This document shows positions 36,444 through 44,634 of a stretch of 64,000 nucleotides of DNA, in pieces; position 1 is the first letter of the stretch, and every line of letters starts with the position of its first letter. The DNA is from Acidobacteriota bacterium (GTDB lineage Bacteria > Acidobacteriota > Terriglobia > Terriglobales > Acidobacteriaceae): positions 1 through 64,000 of the forward strand of contig JAKAJO010000098.1 of assembly GCA_021813745.1 (NCBI GenBank), written 5' to 3'. The notes beneath the pieces were generated by a model. That model made no database searches. It was not told the DNA's origin and was given only the letters and a program-made list of their open reading frames with translations. Position numbers and translations under genes: made by a program.

Positions 36444-37159
36444 ACCGCCTCCCTCAAGCCATCCTCCAACGGGAAGCGGGCAAGCTGACGCGCTGTCATC
36501 GGCGGATATTCCTTGATCGGCGTGAAAATCTCATGCTTGCCGAGACTGGCGAAAAGCGAACCTTCCTGACTGTAAGAAGACATCTGAGCAAGGGCCTCCA
36601 AGCTGAAGTCGCGACGCTGGAACTTGCCCTTCCCGAGGTAGCCCCACTCGGCAAAGGTGATTGGCCGGCCGTCGTCCATGAGCATCGTCAGCGCGTCGCC
36701 ATGCACGAGATTCTGGGACAGGACATAGAAAGCAGCCCGATAGAGATCGTCCCCCCCATCGAGATTCAGATACTCGGCGAAAACCTCCAGCATATTCGCG
36801 CGGCACTCCGCGATATTGTCCGGCAAGAGTTCAATGCCGTAGGTGCACATGAGGCCCAGGAGCGCATACTGCCTCTTCTCAAACTCGGACCTTCCAAATT
36901 TGAGTTCCACCGCTGCCAGCTTCCGTTGTAGAACCCGGACCAGAAAATTGCCGCTCCCGCAGGCCGGTTCCAAGAACCGCGAGTCGATACGCTCGCTTTC
37001 CTCTTTGACGAGGTCCAGCATCGCCTCCACCATCCATGCGGGAGTGAATACCTCTCCGTGGTCGGCTATTCGCTGCTTTGACTTGGTTAGGCTCATGCGC
37101 GACCTCGTTGCTGTGTAGTCCTTGCTGATTAACCTGTTCTGCTCAGTCAGCTTTGCCAT
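36440..37159 (-). CDS. N6 DNA methylase-like subunit lacking NPPY
   Basis: A 239-residue protein with a strong motif I (FLEPACGSGNFLVRVL, about residues 62-77) and a motif-II-like GIELLPDNIAECRANML, but no NPPY catalytic motif; where it would come the sequence reads PITFAEWGYLGKGKFQRRDF. It therefore binds SAM-like ligands but cannot methylate alone and is likely a partner of the 550-residue methylase. First gene of the restriction operon. Length is about half that of usual N6 methylases. Confidence 0.75.
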   Translation of the reverse strand: MAKLTEQNRLISKDYTATRSRMSLTKSKQRIADHGEVFTPAWMVEAMLDLVKEESERIDSRFLEPACGSGNFLVRVLQRKLAAVELKFGRSEFEKRQYALLGLMCTYGIELLPDNIAECRANMLEVFAEYLNLDGGDDLYRAAFYVLSQNLVHGDALTMLMDDGRPITFAEWGYLGKGKFQRRDFSLEALAQMSSYSQEGSLFASLGKHEIFTPIKEYPPMTARQLARFPLEDGLREAV

Positions 37160-37246
37160 TGGTTCCGGTCTTGTTCGTTTGGTGCGCGGCGCACAGGTTA
37201 ATCTTGGTCAGGGTACATTCTAATTCTCGTCCCTCTCAGTCAGCGC

Positions 37247-37557
37247 CTAGTCGGCAAAGAGTTCTTTCAGCAGAGCCACCTGCACGGGCCCCGGTTGCCG
37301 CCACTTGGCTGTCTGGAGTCGCTCGCCTTCAGTTTTTTCGAAGACTTGGCAGCCCGCTGCCTTGATGGCGTGGAGTTCGCTGGCAAGGCTCCTGGCCCAC
37401 TGTCGCGCCCGCTCCTTGCCGCTGACCGCTCCGCTCTGTAGTTGTGGTCATATTTGTAGCCTGCCGGACTGCGGTTTTTCGGATCGCGGCCGACGTAGAT
37501 GCAGACCAGCGACGTGCTGCGACCGTAGCGGATAATCTGGCCAGTCTTACGAACCAT
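37247..37557 (-). pseudogene. Frameshifted small gene, integrase-like N-terminus
   Basis: From ATG 37557 the frame gives VRKTGQIIRYGRSTSLVCIYVGRD, like the first strands of the arm-binding domain of tyrosine integrases. Near 37440 the plausible coding frame changes: a different frame reads GKERARQWARSLASELHAIK, EKTEGERLQTAKWRQPGP and ends ELFAD at 37247. Either a single-base frameshift split one roughly 100-residue protein, or two fragments were joined. The 37558-37897 gap after it holds no supported gene. Confidence 0.4.
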
Positions 37558-37866
37558 ATTGCCTCCAAAAGATGAAGCGGCAAACGCGCGGCACGCCTTG
37601 TCGCTTCCCAGAGTTAGTCTTGCAGGTTGATTAGGGAAGAAGAGACTAGCGGGGGCGCAGCACCTGCTGTATCCCAGGAGGCCCGCGGGTTTGCAGCAAT
37701 TGGTCGCATAACTGGCGCATAGGATTGGCAGAGATCAGCTTTTATTGGCCTTTTTGAGGGGTGCTACTGATGGAAGCCTCAGTACCATCTGGCTCCTTCC
37801 AGCCTCTGAGAATTGAATCCTCTCAGATGCCGGAATCGCCCCGAAATGCACATAGGCGTTGCATTC

Positions 37867-37885
37867 CGTATCCTTTTCGGGTACG
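37867..37885. promoter_or_regulatory. Imperfect dyad before the MNT gene
   Basis: CGTATCC and GGGTACG, complementary with one G-T mismatch, five-base spacer, 13 bases upstream of the start at 37898. A second GGGTAC occurs at the start codon. Likely binding site of the encoded HTH-nucleotidyltransferase. Confidence 0.35.
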
Positions 37886-37897
37886 ATTGACCCCGTA

Positions 37898-38494
37898 ATG
37901 GGTACGGCCAGCACACTTTCGAGCACGCTGTTTGGCCGCACGCGCGGTGCGGTGTTGGCCGTTCTGTTTGGGCATGTTGGCGAGTCCTACTACTTGAGAC
38001 AACTTGCCCGGATGACGGGAATTACACTGGGACCCGTGCAGCGGGAGTTGCGCCAGTTGGTCGATGCAGGTCTGGTGACAAAAAAGACTCTGGGAACCCA
38101 GACCCTCTTTAGCGCCAACGAGGCCAGCCCCATCTTCGCAGAGATGCGGGCCATTGTCGCGAAGACGGTCGGAATTCGCGACATTCTCCTGGCTGCGCTC
38201 AGCCCTCTCCGAGCGAATATCGACCTTGCATTTGTCTATGGCTCCGTGGCGCGTTCCCGCGAGGGCCGGCAAAGCGACGTCGATTTGATGATTGTGGGTG
38301 AGGTCGACTTCGCGGATGTGGTCGACCGAATCGCAAGCGCACAGAAAACGCTGAACCGCGAAATCAACCCTACGGTTTATACGGCGAATGAATTCAGAGG
38401 CAAGCTGCGCGGCAACTTCCTGAAGACGGTGCTCGGCGAGAACAAGCTCTTTCTGATCGGAGACGAGGATGTCCTTAGAAAACTGGGCCAGTAA
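37898..38494 (+). CDS. HTH-nucleotidyltransferase (MNT antitoxin)
   Basis: A 198-residue fusion: an N-terminal ArsR-like winged helix (LFGHVGESYYLRQLARMTGITLGPVQRELRQLVDAGLV) and a C-terminal minimal nucleotidyltransferase with LAFVYGSVARSREGRQSDVDLMIVGEV (GS motif and DxD, both intact). In the MNT-HEPN toxin-antitoxin family the MNT protein adenylylates and silences the HEPN RNase; the HTH fusion would add autorepression. The HEPN gene starts 26 bases before this gene's stop. ATG 37898 is preferred to the earlier 37859. Confidence 0.85.
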   Translation: MGTASTLSSTLFGRTRGAVLAVLFGHVGESYYLRQLARMTGITLGPVQRELRQLVDAGLVTKKTLGTQTLFSANEASPIFAEMRAIVAKTVGIRDILLAALSPLRANIDLAFVYGSVARSREGRQSDVDLMIVGEVDFADVVDRIASAQKTLNREINPTVYTANEFRGKLRGNFLKTVLGENKLFLIGDEDVLRKLGQ

Positions 38495-38921
38495 TAGGTG
38501 GCTTGAGAAACTCGGGTCCGATCGGGAGGAGATCGAGCGTCTGCTCGCGAATGCGGTCGGGCATCTCGCCGACTATCGATAGGCGGTCGCGAGCGAGATG
38601 TCTTCCGATGCGCAACTGAGTCTGGCCTGGGACTCGATCCGAGCTTCCGCGACAGCCGCCTTACGCGCGGCCGAGTACCGGGTTGTCCGCGGCGGAGGCG
38701 AGCACTACCGCACGATCGAGGCACTGGAGTTTTCGATTGATCCGGAGAGAAAGCTCATCCCCAGGCTCGATGCCTTACGCCGAAAGCGAAATACGGGCGC
38801 ATACGACGACTACGGGCTTGTGGCTCAGGGTGAGGCTGATCTCGCGGGCAAACTAGCGGCCGAAATCCGCAAAGTGGTCGAGGACTGGATCCGCAAGAAC
38901 CACGCCGACAAGATTACATAA
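38469..38921 (+). pseudogene. HEPN toxin gene interrupted by an in-frame TAG
   Basis: ATG 38469 begins MSLENWASNRWLEKLGSDREE, the usual start of HepT-like proteins. After 37 codons (HLADYR) a TAG at 38580-38582 stops it. The same frame continues AVASEMSSDAQLSLAWDSIR, GEHYRTIEALEFSI, then RRKRNTGAYDDYG, carrying the HEPN RN..Y region, to 38921. No residues are missing across the stop. ATG 38598 could restart translation and yield 107 residues with the catalytic half. Either a disarmed toxin, a truncated one, or a readthrough product. Confidence 0.75.
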
Positions 38922-39009
38922 GCGCCGATTGCCGCAGGGCGCCTCAGCGACGAGATGGGATCTGCAATTGGTATCTGAGAAATTCATGTTCTCAGAGGCT
39001 CGATCACTG

Positions 39010-39615
39010 CTACTTGATTCGCAGGTGCCATCCCCGCCGCAACTCTGCCCCTGGAACCTGTTCCTCGCGCAGGATGGCTGCCTTGATCGAATCCGTGTCC
39101 GGCCTTGACTCTTCCAATGCGCTCTCGAGCATTTTGCCAAGCTCGTCGGGAAGATTCGCAAGAACGGTTTCCCAGAGAACGCCGCTAATACGAGCGTCGA
39201 TCCGGCGAAAAGCCACTGGTAGCGCAGCCTCATCGGTGATTCGCACCGAGTCCTGGCTGTTCTTCTGGGCGCGCAGGGTGAATTCTCGTCCTTCGATTGC
39301 TTTGAGGTCACGGCTCATCAGATAGTAGAGGACCATGTTCTTCGTTCGCTCAACCTTGCCGGCCGCGGTGCGGGCCCGGTCGCTAAGCCGGGCAGATTCG
39401 CTGCGGCAGAACTGTTCGCGCGCTTCCATCTGGCGCAGAAAGCGCCCTATCCTGTCCACCTTTTCGTCGTGGGCCGAGCAGAATTGCTGGAAGCGGCCAA
39501 CGAGTTCCCCGGATGGTTCGCCGCCCTGTGCGGTCTGCTCCTCGATCTCATCGAGAAGGCTATCCAATTCCACGTCGATCTCAAAAAGCGAATTTGTTGC
39601 TGCAATCGTTGACAT
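39010..39615 (-). CDS. Siphovirus Gp157-like protein
   Basis: A 201-residue protein with the Gp157 layout: a long N-terminal coiled coil (ELDSLLDEIEEQTAQGGEPSGELVGRFQQFC...), a KVERTKNMVLYYLMSRDLKAIEGREFTLRAQKNSQDSVRI core, and a helical tail with DSIKAAILREE and VPGAELRRG. Gp157 proteins are found in phages and plasmids and have been linked to phage resistance in streptococci; mechanism unknown. It is followed by RNase HI on the same strand and begins the PRTRC-element backbone. Confidence 0.85.
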   Translation of the reverse strand: MSTIAATNSLFEIDVELDSLLDEIEEQTAQGGEPSGELVGRFQQFCSAHDEKVDRIGRFLRQMEAREQFCRSESARLSDRARTAAGKVERTKNMVLYYLMSRDLKAIEGREFTLRAQKNSQDSVRITDEAALPVAFRRIDARISGVLWETVLANLPDELGKMLESALEESRPDTDSIKAAILREEQVPGAELRRGWHLRIK

Positions 39616-39654
39616 GGTTCTTTTCCTCTTTGGAGTTGTGGTCTGCCAGCAGCA

Positions 39655-40113
39655 TCAGGCGGCAATTCGTTCCTGAGCGGCAACTGCTCTGGCGGCTTGG
39701 TAGGCAATCGCATCGGCACGGGTTTGGATTGGATGGCCGCTGTGCCCTTTGACCCATAGCCAACGAATCGTTCGATCCGCATTCAGCAGGATCAACTCGC
39801 GCCACAGTTCCTGGTGTTGCAGGTCAAAGCCACGGCTGTTGCGCCATCCGTAACGTCTCCAGCGGAAGACGCGGAAGCGCATTCCGTGGATCAACAGTTC
39901 CGAGTCCGAGTGCAACTCGATTCGGGCGCCGGATGGCGTGAGGCGTAGCGCTTCGACCGCGGCGCGCAGTTCCATTTCAGAGACGGTCGACCACGGAACC
40001 GATCCGGCGATCTCCTGCCGTCTTGTCCCGTGGATCACGATAGCTGCCCAACCGGCAGGACCTGGGTTACCGATGGCCGAGCCATCGGTAAAGATGAAGA
40101 ATTGCTTGTTCAT
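39655..40113 (-). CDS. Ribonuclease HI
   Basis: A 152-residue RNase H that degrades RNA in RNA-DNA hybrids. The four metal-binding acids are in place: Asp in FTDGSAIGNPGPAGWA, Glu in EMELRAAVEAL, Asp in HSDSELLI, and Asp in the C-terminal TRADAIA after the VKGHSGHP loop. The domain is full length. Located between the Gp157 gene and the VWA-metallopeptidase gene, as expected for the replication/maintenance set of a large mobile element, not the housekeeping copy. Confidence 0.93.
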   Translation of the reverse strand: MNKQFFIFTDGSAIGNPGPAGWAAIVIHGTRRQEIAGSVPWSTVSEMELRAAVEALRLTPSGARIELHSDSELLIHGMRFRVFRWRRYGWRNSRGFDLQHQELWRELILLNADRTIRWLWVKGHSGHPIQTRADAIAYQAARAVAAQERIAA

Positions 40114-40155
40114 GGGATGCTCCGTAGCGCGTTACTACCAATGAGCCAGCATTGG

Positions 40156-41385
40156 CTACGCCGCGTGCATGGGAATGACGCTGCCAAAGGGCGCATGACG
40201 GCCGCCGGTCGAGGCCCAAAGGACGGGATAGTCTGGTGCGGAGTCTGGAAATGTTCCATAGAGATCGGTCAGAAAGACCATTGTCTGTGGGTGGATTCCG
40301 TGCTCATTAAGCCAGGCGAAGCAAGGGCCAAATTCAGTGCCTCCTCCGCCGACTGGATCGAGGTGAAGCATCTCGCCGGCCGTGTAGGTATCGACCTTGT
40401 GGACTTCGGCGTCGAAGTAGAGGACGTGTACCCGCTCGGGCCGCTGGCCTTCGAGGATGGAACGGATCTCGGCCTCGAAGAGCCGCAACTGACGCGCGTT
40501 GACTGAACCAGAGCAATCAACGGCGATTGCGATTTCGCCGACGCCCTCGCGCACAACGCCGGGCAGATAGAGACCGGACCAGATGTGGCGGCGATTGGGC
40601 CGCATCCAACTGGAATCGGCCGGGATGGTGTCGGACCAGAGACGGTGCAACAGTTCCCGCCAATCGACCTGGGCTTCCGCCGCACCTTCAAGAGTCCGCT
40701 GGAGACCGGCGGGGACTTTGCCGGCCTGCTGGGCGAGAGTCGCCGCCTGGTTAACGGCGATCTCCCATTCGCGCGCCTGCTCTTCGTTGCCCGATTCGTC
40801 CTCACCAGCCTCCGGCGCGTCGATCACCTGGCCGATGCCGCCCTGGCTCTCCGGAACAGACGGCGATCCGTCATCGTTGCGGCTGCCAGTTGAATCGTTC
40901 GATTCGGAGCCTTGGTCATCATCCTCGCCCTGGGCTGATTCGCTTTCGCCGCCGGGATCAGACTGTGCCTCAGCCTCGCGCAGGTTGTAGATCTGCTCGG
41001 CGCTCATGCCGCGAAAGCGCGGATCGACGAGCACATCGTCTGGCAGGCTCAGACCGGCATCGAGCAGCAGCGGGTTGATCGCATAATCGCAGGCTTCGTT
41101 CCAGCGCCTGGGGTCGCGTTTGGCTCGCCGGGTGTGATGCTGGAGCGCGGGGTGCATGACCTCATGGGCCAGCACTCCGGCCAGCGTGGCCGCGTTCAGC
41201 GTGTCAACGAATGCCGGGTTGTAGCGGAGCACCACACCGTTGGTCGCCATGGTCGGAATCGAGCGGCACTCCTCGCTCTTCAGCCGGAACAAGAGCGACC
41301 CGAAAAAGGGATGATCGAGCAAAAGCGCCGTGCGCGCTTTTCGGATGCGCTCGGCCGCCGGAGTTTCGTGTGTGATTTGAAGCAT
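40156..41385 (-). CDS. VWA-domain protein with zincin-like N-terminus (DUF2201)
   Basis: A 409-residue protein. The N-terminal metallopeptidase-like region contains HEVMHPALQHHTRR (HExxH). An acidic, low-complexity linker (Asp/Glu/Ser/Gly-rich, residues about 140-205) precedes a C-terminal VWA-like domain with the MIDAS start IAVDCSGSVNARQLRLF and later FLTDLYG. Such proteins work with MoxR AAA ATPases; the likely partner is at 49858, now 8.5 kb away. ATG 41385 is chosen over the upstream in-frame 41427. Confidence 0.85.
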   Translation of the reverse strand: MLQITHETPAAERIRKARTALLLDHPFFGSLLFRLKSEECRSIPTMATNGVVLRYNPAFVDTLNAATLAGVLAHEVMHPALQHHTRRAKRDPRRWNEACDYAINPLLLDAGLSLPDDVLVDPRFRGMSAEQIYNLREAEAQSDPGGESESAQGEDDDQGSESNDSTGSRNDDGSPSVPESQGGIGQVIDAPEAGEDESGNEEQAREWEIAVNQAATLAQQAGKVPAGLQRTLEGAAEAQVDWRELLHRLWSDTIPADSSWMRPNRRHIWSGLYLPGVVREGVGEIAIAVDCSGSVNARQLRLFEAEIRSILEGQRPERVHVLYFDAEVHKVDTYTAGEMLHLDPVGGGGTEFGPCFAWLNEHGIHPQTMVFLTDLYGTFPDSAPDYPVLWASTGGRHAPFGSVIPMHAA

Positions 41386-41869
41386 AAAGTGGACTCCAAT
41401 CATGAGTTGCCGCGAGTGCTGGGGCACTCAGTGCGGCATTCACCGTGCAATCGGAGAGGCTGCTGGCGCTGCAGCGGGGATTTTCCTTTTTAGTGAAGAG
41501 AAATCTGTCACTCAGTAGCCCCATGAAAAGATTGAGAGTGGGATAGCAATGGTCAGAGTTGCCGGGTCATTTGCCAGGAACCGGTCCTTGAGTGCCTCGC
41601 CGATTTATCGCTCGTCCACATGCGCGATTTGTCTCTGATCGGGAGAGGCACAAGTCACCATAGCCGACTTTACGTCCGGTGAGTGGCCGCATCAGGTCCG
41701 AAGCTCACTACCCATCCTCTCTCCCCGGTGAAGCAACGGGTCTGAATGAGTGACTCGCCCTGTTAACCGGCCAATCGGCTCCCGATTCGTAGGCCCCCAG
41801 CCGAATTAAGCGGATTAGCTAGCACGAGTTCTCGACTCAGTGCACAGGTAAGTTAGGCGACGAAACTGG
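41386..41869. other. Gene-free junction between element backbone and sulfur segment
   Basis: About 480 bases without a supported gene. A short perfect hairpin (GAGTGC-TGGG-GCACTC, 41414-41429) lies in the leader of the VWA gene. The left end of the segment that separates the VWA gene from its presumed partners probably lies here; no repeat was recognised. Confidence 0.35.
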
Positions 41870-42649
41870 TCACAACGAATTGAACGCGCGGACGCATGCT
41901 TGGATGATTCGAAACCCATCCTTTAGTGAGCCTGTATCGAATTGCTCACCATCGTGGTCCACGGCATTGCTGACCATCGCGATGGATCCAACAGAGACTC
42001 CTCGTGATTTCCCGAAGGCAAAGAGGGATGCGGCCTGCATTTCGACCGCAAGAATGCCTTCGTTTGCCCAGTGTTGCAGCTGGGTTCCCGTTTCCCGATA
42101 GGGAGCGTCGGTTGTCCACACCCTCCCGGCGCGAACAGCCCAGCCGGTCTCAGCCAGTTCGCGCTCGATGAGCGCCGTCACCTGCGGCGAGGGACAGTCA
42201 ACTTCCTTGCCTGGGGCAAGGTAATGCAGCGACGTGCCTTCGTCACGAATAGCGCCGGTCACTGCCACCAGGCAAGGTAGCGGCAATTCCGGAGAAACCC
42301 GGCCGGCAGAGGTCAAACCGATGATTAGTTCCGCGCCAGCGGCCGCCAGCTGCTCGGCAATCAGGACTGCATAGGGCCCACCGATGGTGCGCGGGATGAT
42401 CCCGCACATCGTGTTTTCAACCTCAATTGCAAACATCGTCGTGTGAAAGCAGGGCCATGCGGGAAACGGCTGTGCAATCCCCTCCTTGACCAGCCAGTCG
42501 GTAAGATCGCCGTCGAACTCAAGAATGCAGAGGGGCGGCACGCACCCGTCCGGAATTCGACGCGAGCGCCTCACGCTGTCGATCAGGCCTTCAGGTGTAA
42601 ACGTCGTGGGCTCGTCAATAGAGTGGTTTAGCAGCGGCAGCTTTTCCAT
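41870..42649 (-). CDS. Nucleoside phosphorylase (uridine-phosphorylase type)
   Basis: A 259-residue PNP/UDP-family enzyme that splits a nucleoside with phosphate. Seen: GGPYAVLIAEQLAAAGAELIIGLTSAGRVSP (phosphate/ribose-binding loop), a VDCPSP region, VWTTDAPYRETGTQLQHW, and GILAVEMQAASLFAF (the EMQ/E motif binding ribose). Full length. Divergent from the ArsR-rhodanese gene, sharing its 60-base operator region. Its link to sulfur metabolism might be salvage of methylthio- or deoxy-nucleosides; inference. Confidence 0.85.
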   Translation of the reverse strand: MEKLPLLNHSIDEPTTFTPEGLIDSVRRSRRIPDGCVPPLCILEFDGDLTDWLVKEGIAQPFPAWPCFHTTMFAIEVENTMCGIIPRTIGGPYAVLIAEQLAAAGAELIIGLTSAGRVSPELPLPCLVAVTGAIRDEGTSLHYLAPGKEVDCPSPQVTALIERELAETGWAVRAGRVWTTDAPYRETGTQLQHWANEGILAVEMQAASLFAFGKSRGVSVGSIAMVSNAVDHDGEQFDTGSLKDGFRIIQACVRAFNSL

Positions 42650-42681
42650 TCGATTCTTCTCGACTTGACAATTTCGTCAAA

Positions 42682-42707
42682 ACTATTCAAGGATACAATT
42701 GAATAGT
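42682..42707. promoter_or_regulatory. ArsR-type operator
   Basis: ACTATTCAA (42682-42690) and TTGAATAGT (42699-42707): a perfect 9-bp dyad with an 8-base spacer, two bases before the regulator's ATG. An ArsR-family dimer here would repress its own operon and could reach the divergent phosphorylase promoter. A smaller dyad, TTGAC-N6-GTCAA, sits at 42665-42680. Confidence 0.65.
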
Positions 42708-42709
42708 GT

Positions 42710-43387
42710 ATGAGTGCAACGGGCGATCTGAAAAAGACTCTCTATGAGCAGCTCGCGCGGCTGGGCAAGGCGGTTGCCAGCCCTGCGCGACTCGAACTGC
42801 TGGATCTTTTGTGCCAGGGGCCGAGAACTGTCGAAAGCCTAGCCCATGAAGCAGGCCTAAGCGTGGCCAACGCCTCGCAGCATCTCCGGGTTCTTCACGG
42901 TGCGCGCCTCGTTGAAGGTGAAAAGAACGGCCTGTTCGTGACGTATCGCCTAGCTGATCCGGCGGTGGGCGACTTCTTTCAAACGCTGAGGGCATTGGGA
43001 GAGAAGCGGCTTGCTGAGGTCGATGCGATCCTTCGCGAGTTTAGGGAGGCGCCAGAATCTCTGGAGGCCATTGAAAAGGAAACTTTGTTGAACCGGGTCA
43101 AGAAAGGCGAAGTCATCCTCATTGATGTGCGCCCCGCAGAGGAGTACCGGGCCGGCCATATTCCGTTCGCAATGTCGGTGCCGCTCAAAGAACTGGGATC
43201 GCATTTCGCAAAGCTGCGCCGGCGCCAGCCGATCGTGGCCTATTGCCGCGGGCCCTACTGTGTGCTCGCGGTCGAGGCGGTGAAGCAACTCCGGGCGAAG
43301 GGGTTTCGCGCGGCTCGCATGGACGACGGGATTGCTGAATGGCGTGCACGCGGGCTTCCGGTCGCCGTTTCTGAGGTAGCGAAATGA
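42710..43387 (+). CDS. ArsR-family regulator fused to a rhodanese domain
   Basis: A 225-residue protein. The N-terminal ArsR winged helix (ASPARLELLDLLCQGPRTVESLAHEAGLSVANASQHLRVLHGARLVEGEKNG, no evident metal-Cys pair) is followed by a C-terminal rhodanese domain (LIDVRPAEEYRAGHIPFAMSVPL, active loop AYCRGPYC with the sulfur-carrying Cys, IAEWRARGLPV). The fusion suggests sensing of persulfide or sulfane sulfur on the rhodanese Cys. The stop overlaps the start of the flavoprotein gene (ATGA). ATG follows the operator. Confidence 0.9.
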   Translation: MSATGDLKKTLYEQLARLGKAVASPARLELLDLLCQGPRTVESLAHEAGLSVANASQHLRVLHGARLVEGEKNGLFVTYRLADPAVGDFFQTLRALGEKRLAEVDAILREFREAPESLEAIEKETLLNRVKKGEVILIDVRPAEEYRAGHIPFAMSVPLKELGSHFAKLRRRQPIVAYCRGPYCVLAVEAVKQLRAKGFRAARMDDGIAEWRARGLPVAVSEVAK

Positions 43388-44604
43388 ACGTCAATCGCAA
43401 ACACATCGTTGTTGTTGGCGGATCGTTTGGCGGCATCAACGCCGCCTATGAACTGCGCAGGCAGCTAGGCCAGACGGCGGAGATCACGGTCATTTCCAAA
43501 GAAAGAGACTTTACATTCCTTCCGTCCCTTCCCTGGGCCATTCTCGGATGGCGCGATCCCGCCTCTTTACAGATCGGAATTGAGAAGCCACTGAAGCGAA
43601 GGGGTATTCGATTCGTGCACGCTGAAGTCGAGCATCTTGACCCAGACAAATGCGAGATCGCAACCCCAGCAGAAACCTTTAGGTATGATGCCGCGCTCAT
43701 CGCCAGTGGGGCTGACCTTGACTACGAAGCAGTGCCAGGTCTTGGCCCTCAGAGCGGCTATACGCACTCAACGTTCAGCGTCGGGGAGGCAGTGCAAGCC
43801 AGAGGTGCTTTGGCACGGGTTCTGGCCGGAGACTCTGGCCGAATCGTCATCGGTGCAGCTGCCGGTGCAAGCTGCATCGGGCCAGCCTATGAACTGGTCA
43901 TGATGATCGATACCGCCTTGAAACGCATGAAGAAGCGTCACCGCTTCTCCTTGACCTTTCTGACGCCGGAGCCATACCTGGGCCATTTTGGAGTTGATGG
44001 TATCGGCGCATCTCCGCGAATGGTGCAGGACGAGTTTGCGGAGCGCAGTATTGAATCCGTCCTCAATGCGCAGATCAGAGAAGCATATTCCGACCGAATT
44101 GTTCTCCATGACGGAAGCGAGCATCTTTTCGACTTTTCGTTGGTGATCCCTGCATTCCGCGGGAGCGCATTTGTGCGCTCGGTAAGTGGATTGGCAAATC
44201 CGAAGGGATTTGTGACTGTCAATCCGCAGATGGTGAGCGAGAAATTCCCGAATATTTACGCGGCAGGAGTGGCAGTGGCGATACCGCCGCCACGGCAAAC
44301 CCCGGTTCCAGTTGCTGTGCCCAAAACTGGACACATGACCGAACTCATGGCCCGCGCCGCGGCTCGCAACATCGCCGCAGAGTTCCGAGGTGGAATCAAG
44401 GTTGATGGCTTGTCGATTCCTTCCACCTGAATCGCCGATGCGGGCGACACAGCATTCTATCTTGCGGCGGATCCGTTTCTGCCACCCAGGAACAGAGTCA
44501 TCACCAAGAAAGGCAAATGGGCGCGATATCTGAAGCTGGCGTTCGAGCGATATTACCTTGCGCAAATTCGCTACGACTTGCCTCACCTCGATTTTGGTTG
44601 GTGA
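43384..44604 (+). CDS. Sulfide:quinone-oxidoreductase-like flavoprotein with in-frame TGA
   Basis: FAD-dependent oxidoreductase related to SQR/FCSD. The N-terminal dinucleotide motif (HIVVVGGSFGGINAAYELRR) is followed by FLPSLPWAILG, the conserved redox Cys in AAGASCIGPAYE, and FPNIYAAGVAVAIPPP. After residue 348 (LSIPST) there is TGA at 44428-44430, then in the same frame IADAGDTAFYLAADPFLPPRNR, KKGKWARYLKLAFERYYLAQIRYDLP to LDFGW and TGA at 44602. Family members read Cys-(I/V/F)-AD at this place, so the TGA replaces a conserved Cys. If decoded as Sec the protein has 406 residues; if not, it is truncated by 57. Its N-terminus overlaps the ArsR-rhodanese gene and the DsrE gene starts 31 bases later. 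Confidence 0.8.
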
Positions 44605-44634
44605 GTTTTGAAGACAGAAGAAAGGAACGAAGCA

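Noticed and set aside
44431-44456. SECIS-like hairpin after the TGA
   Set aside because: A stem (ATGC/GCAT) with a GGG-containing loop exists, but its loop starts only about 11 bases after the TGA and the stem is short; not enough to call a SECIS element.
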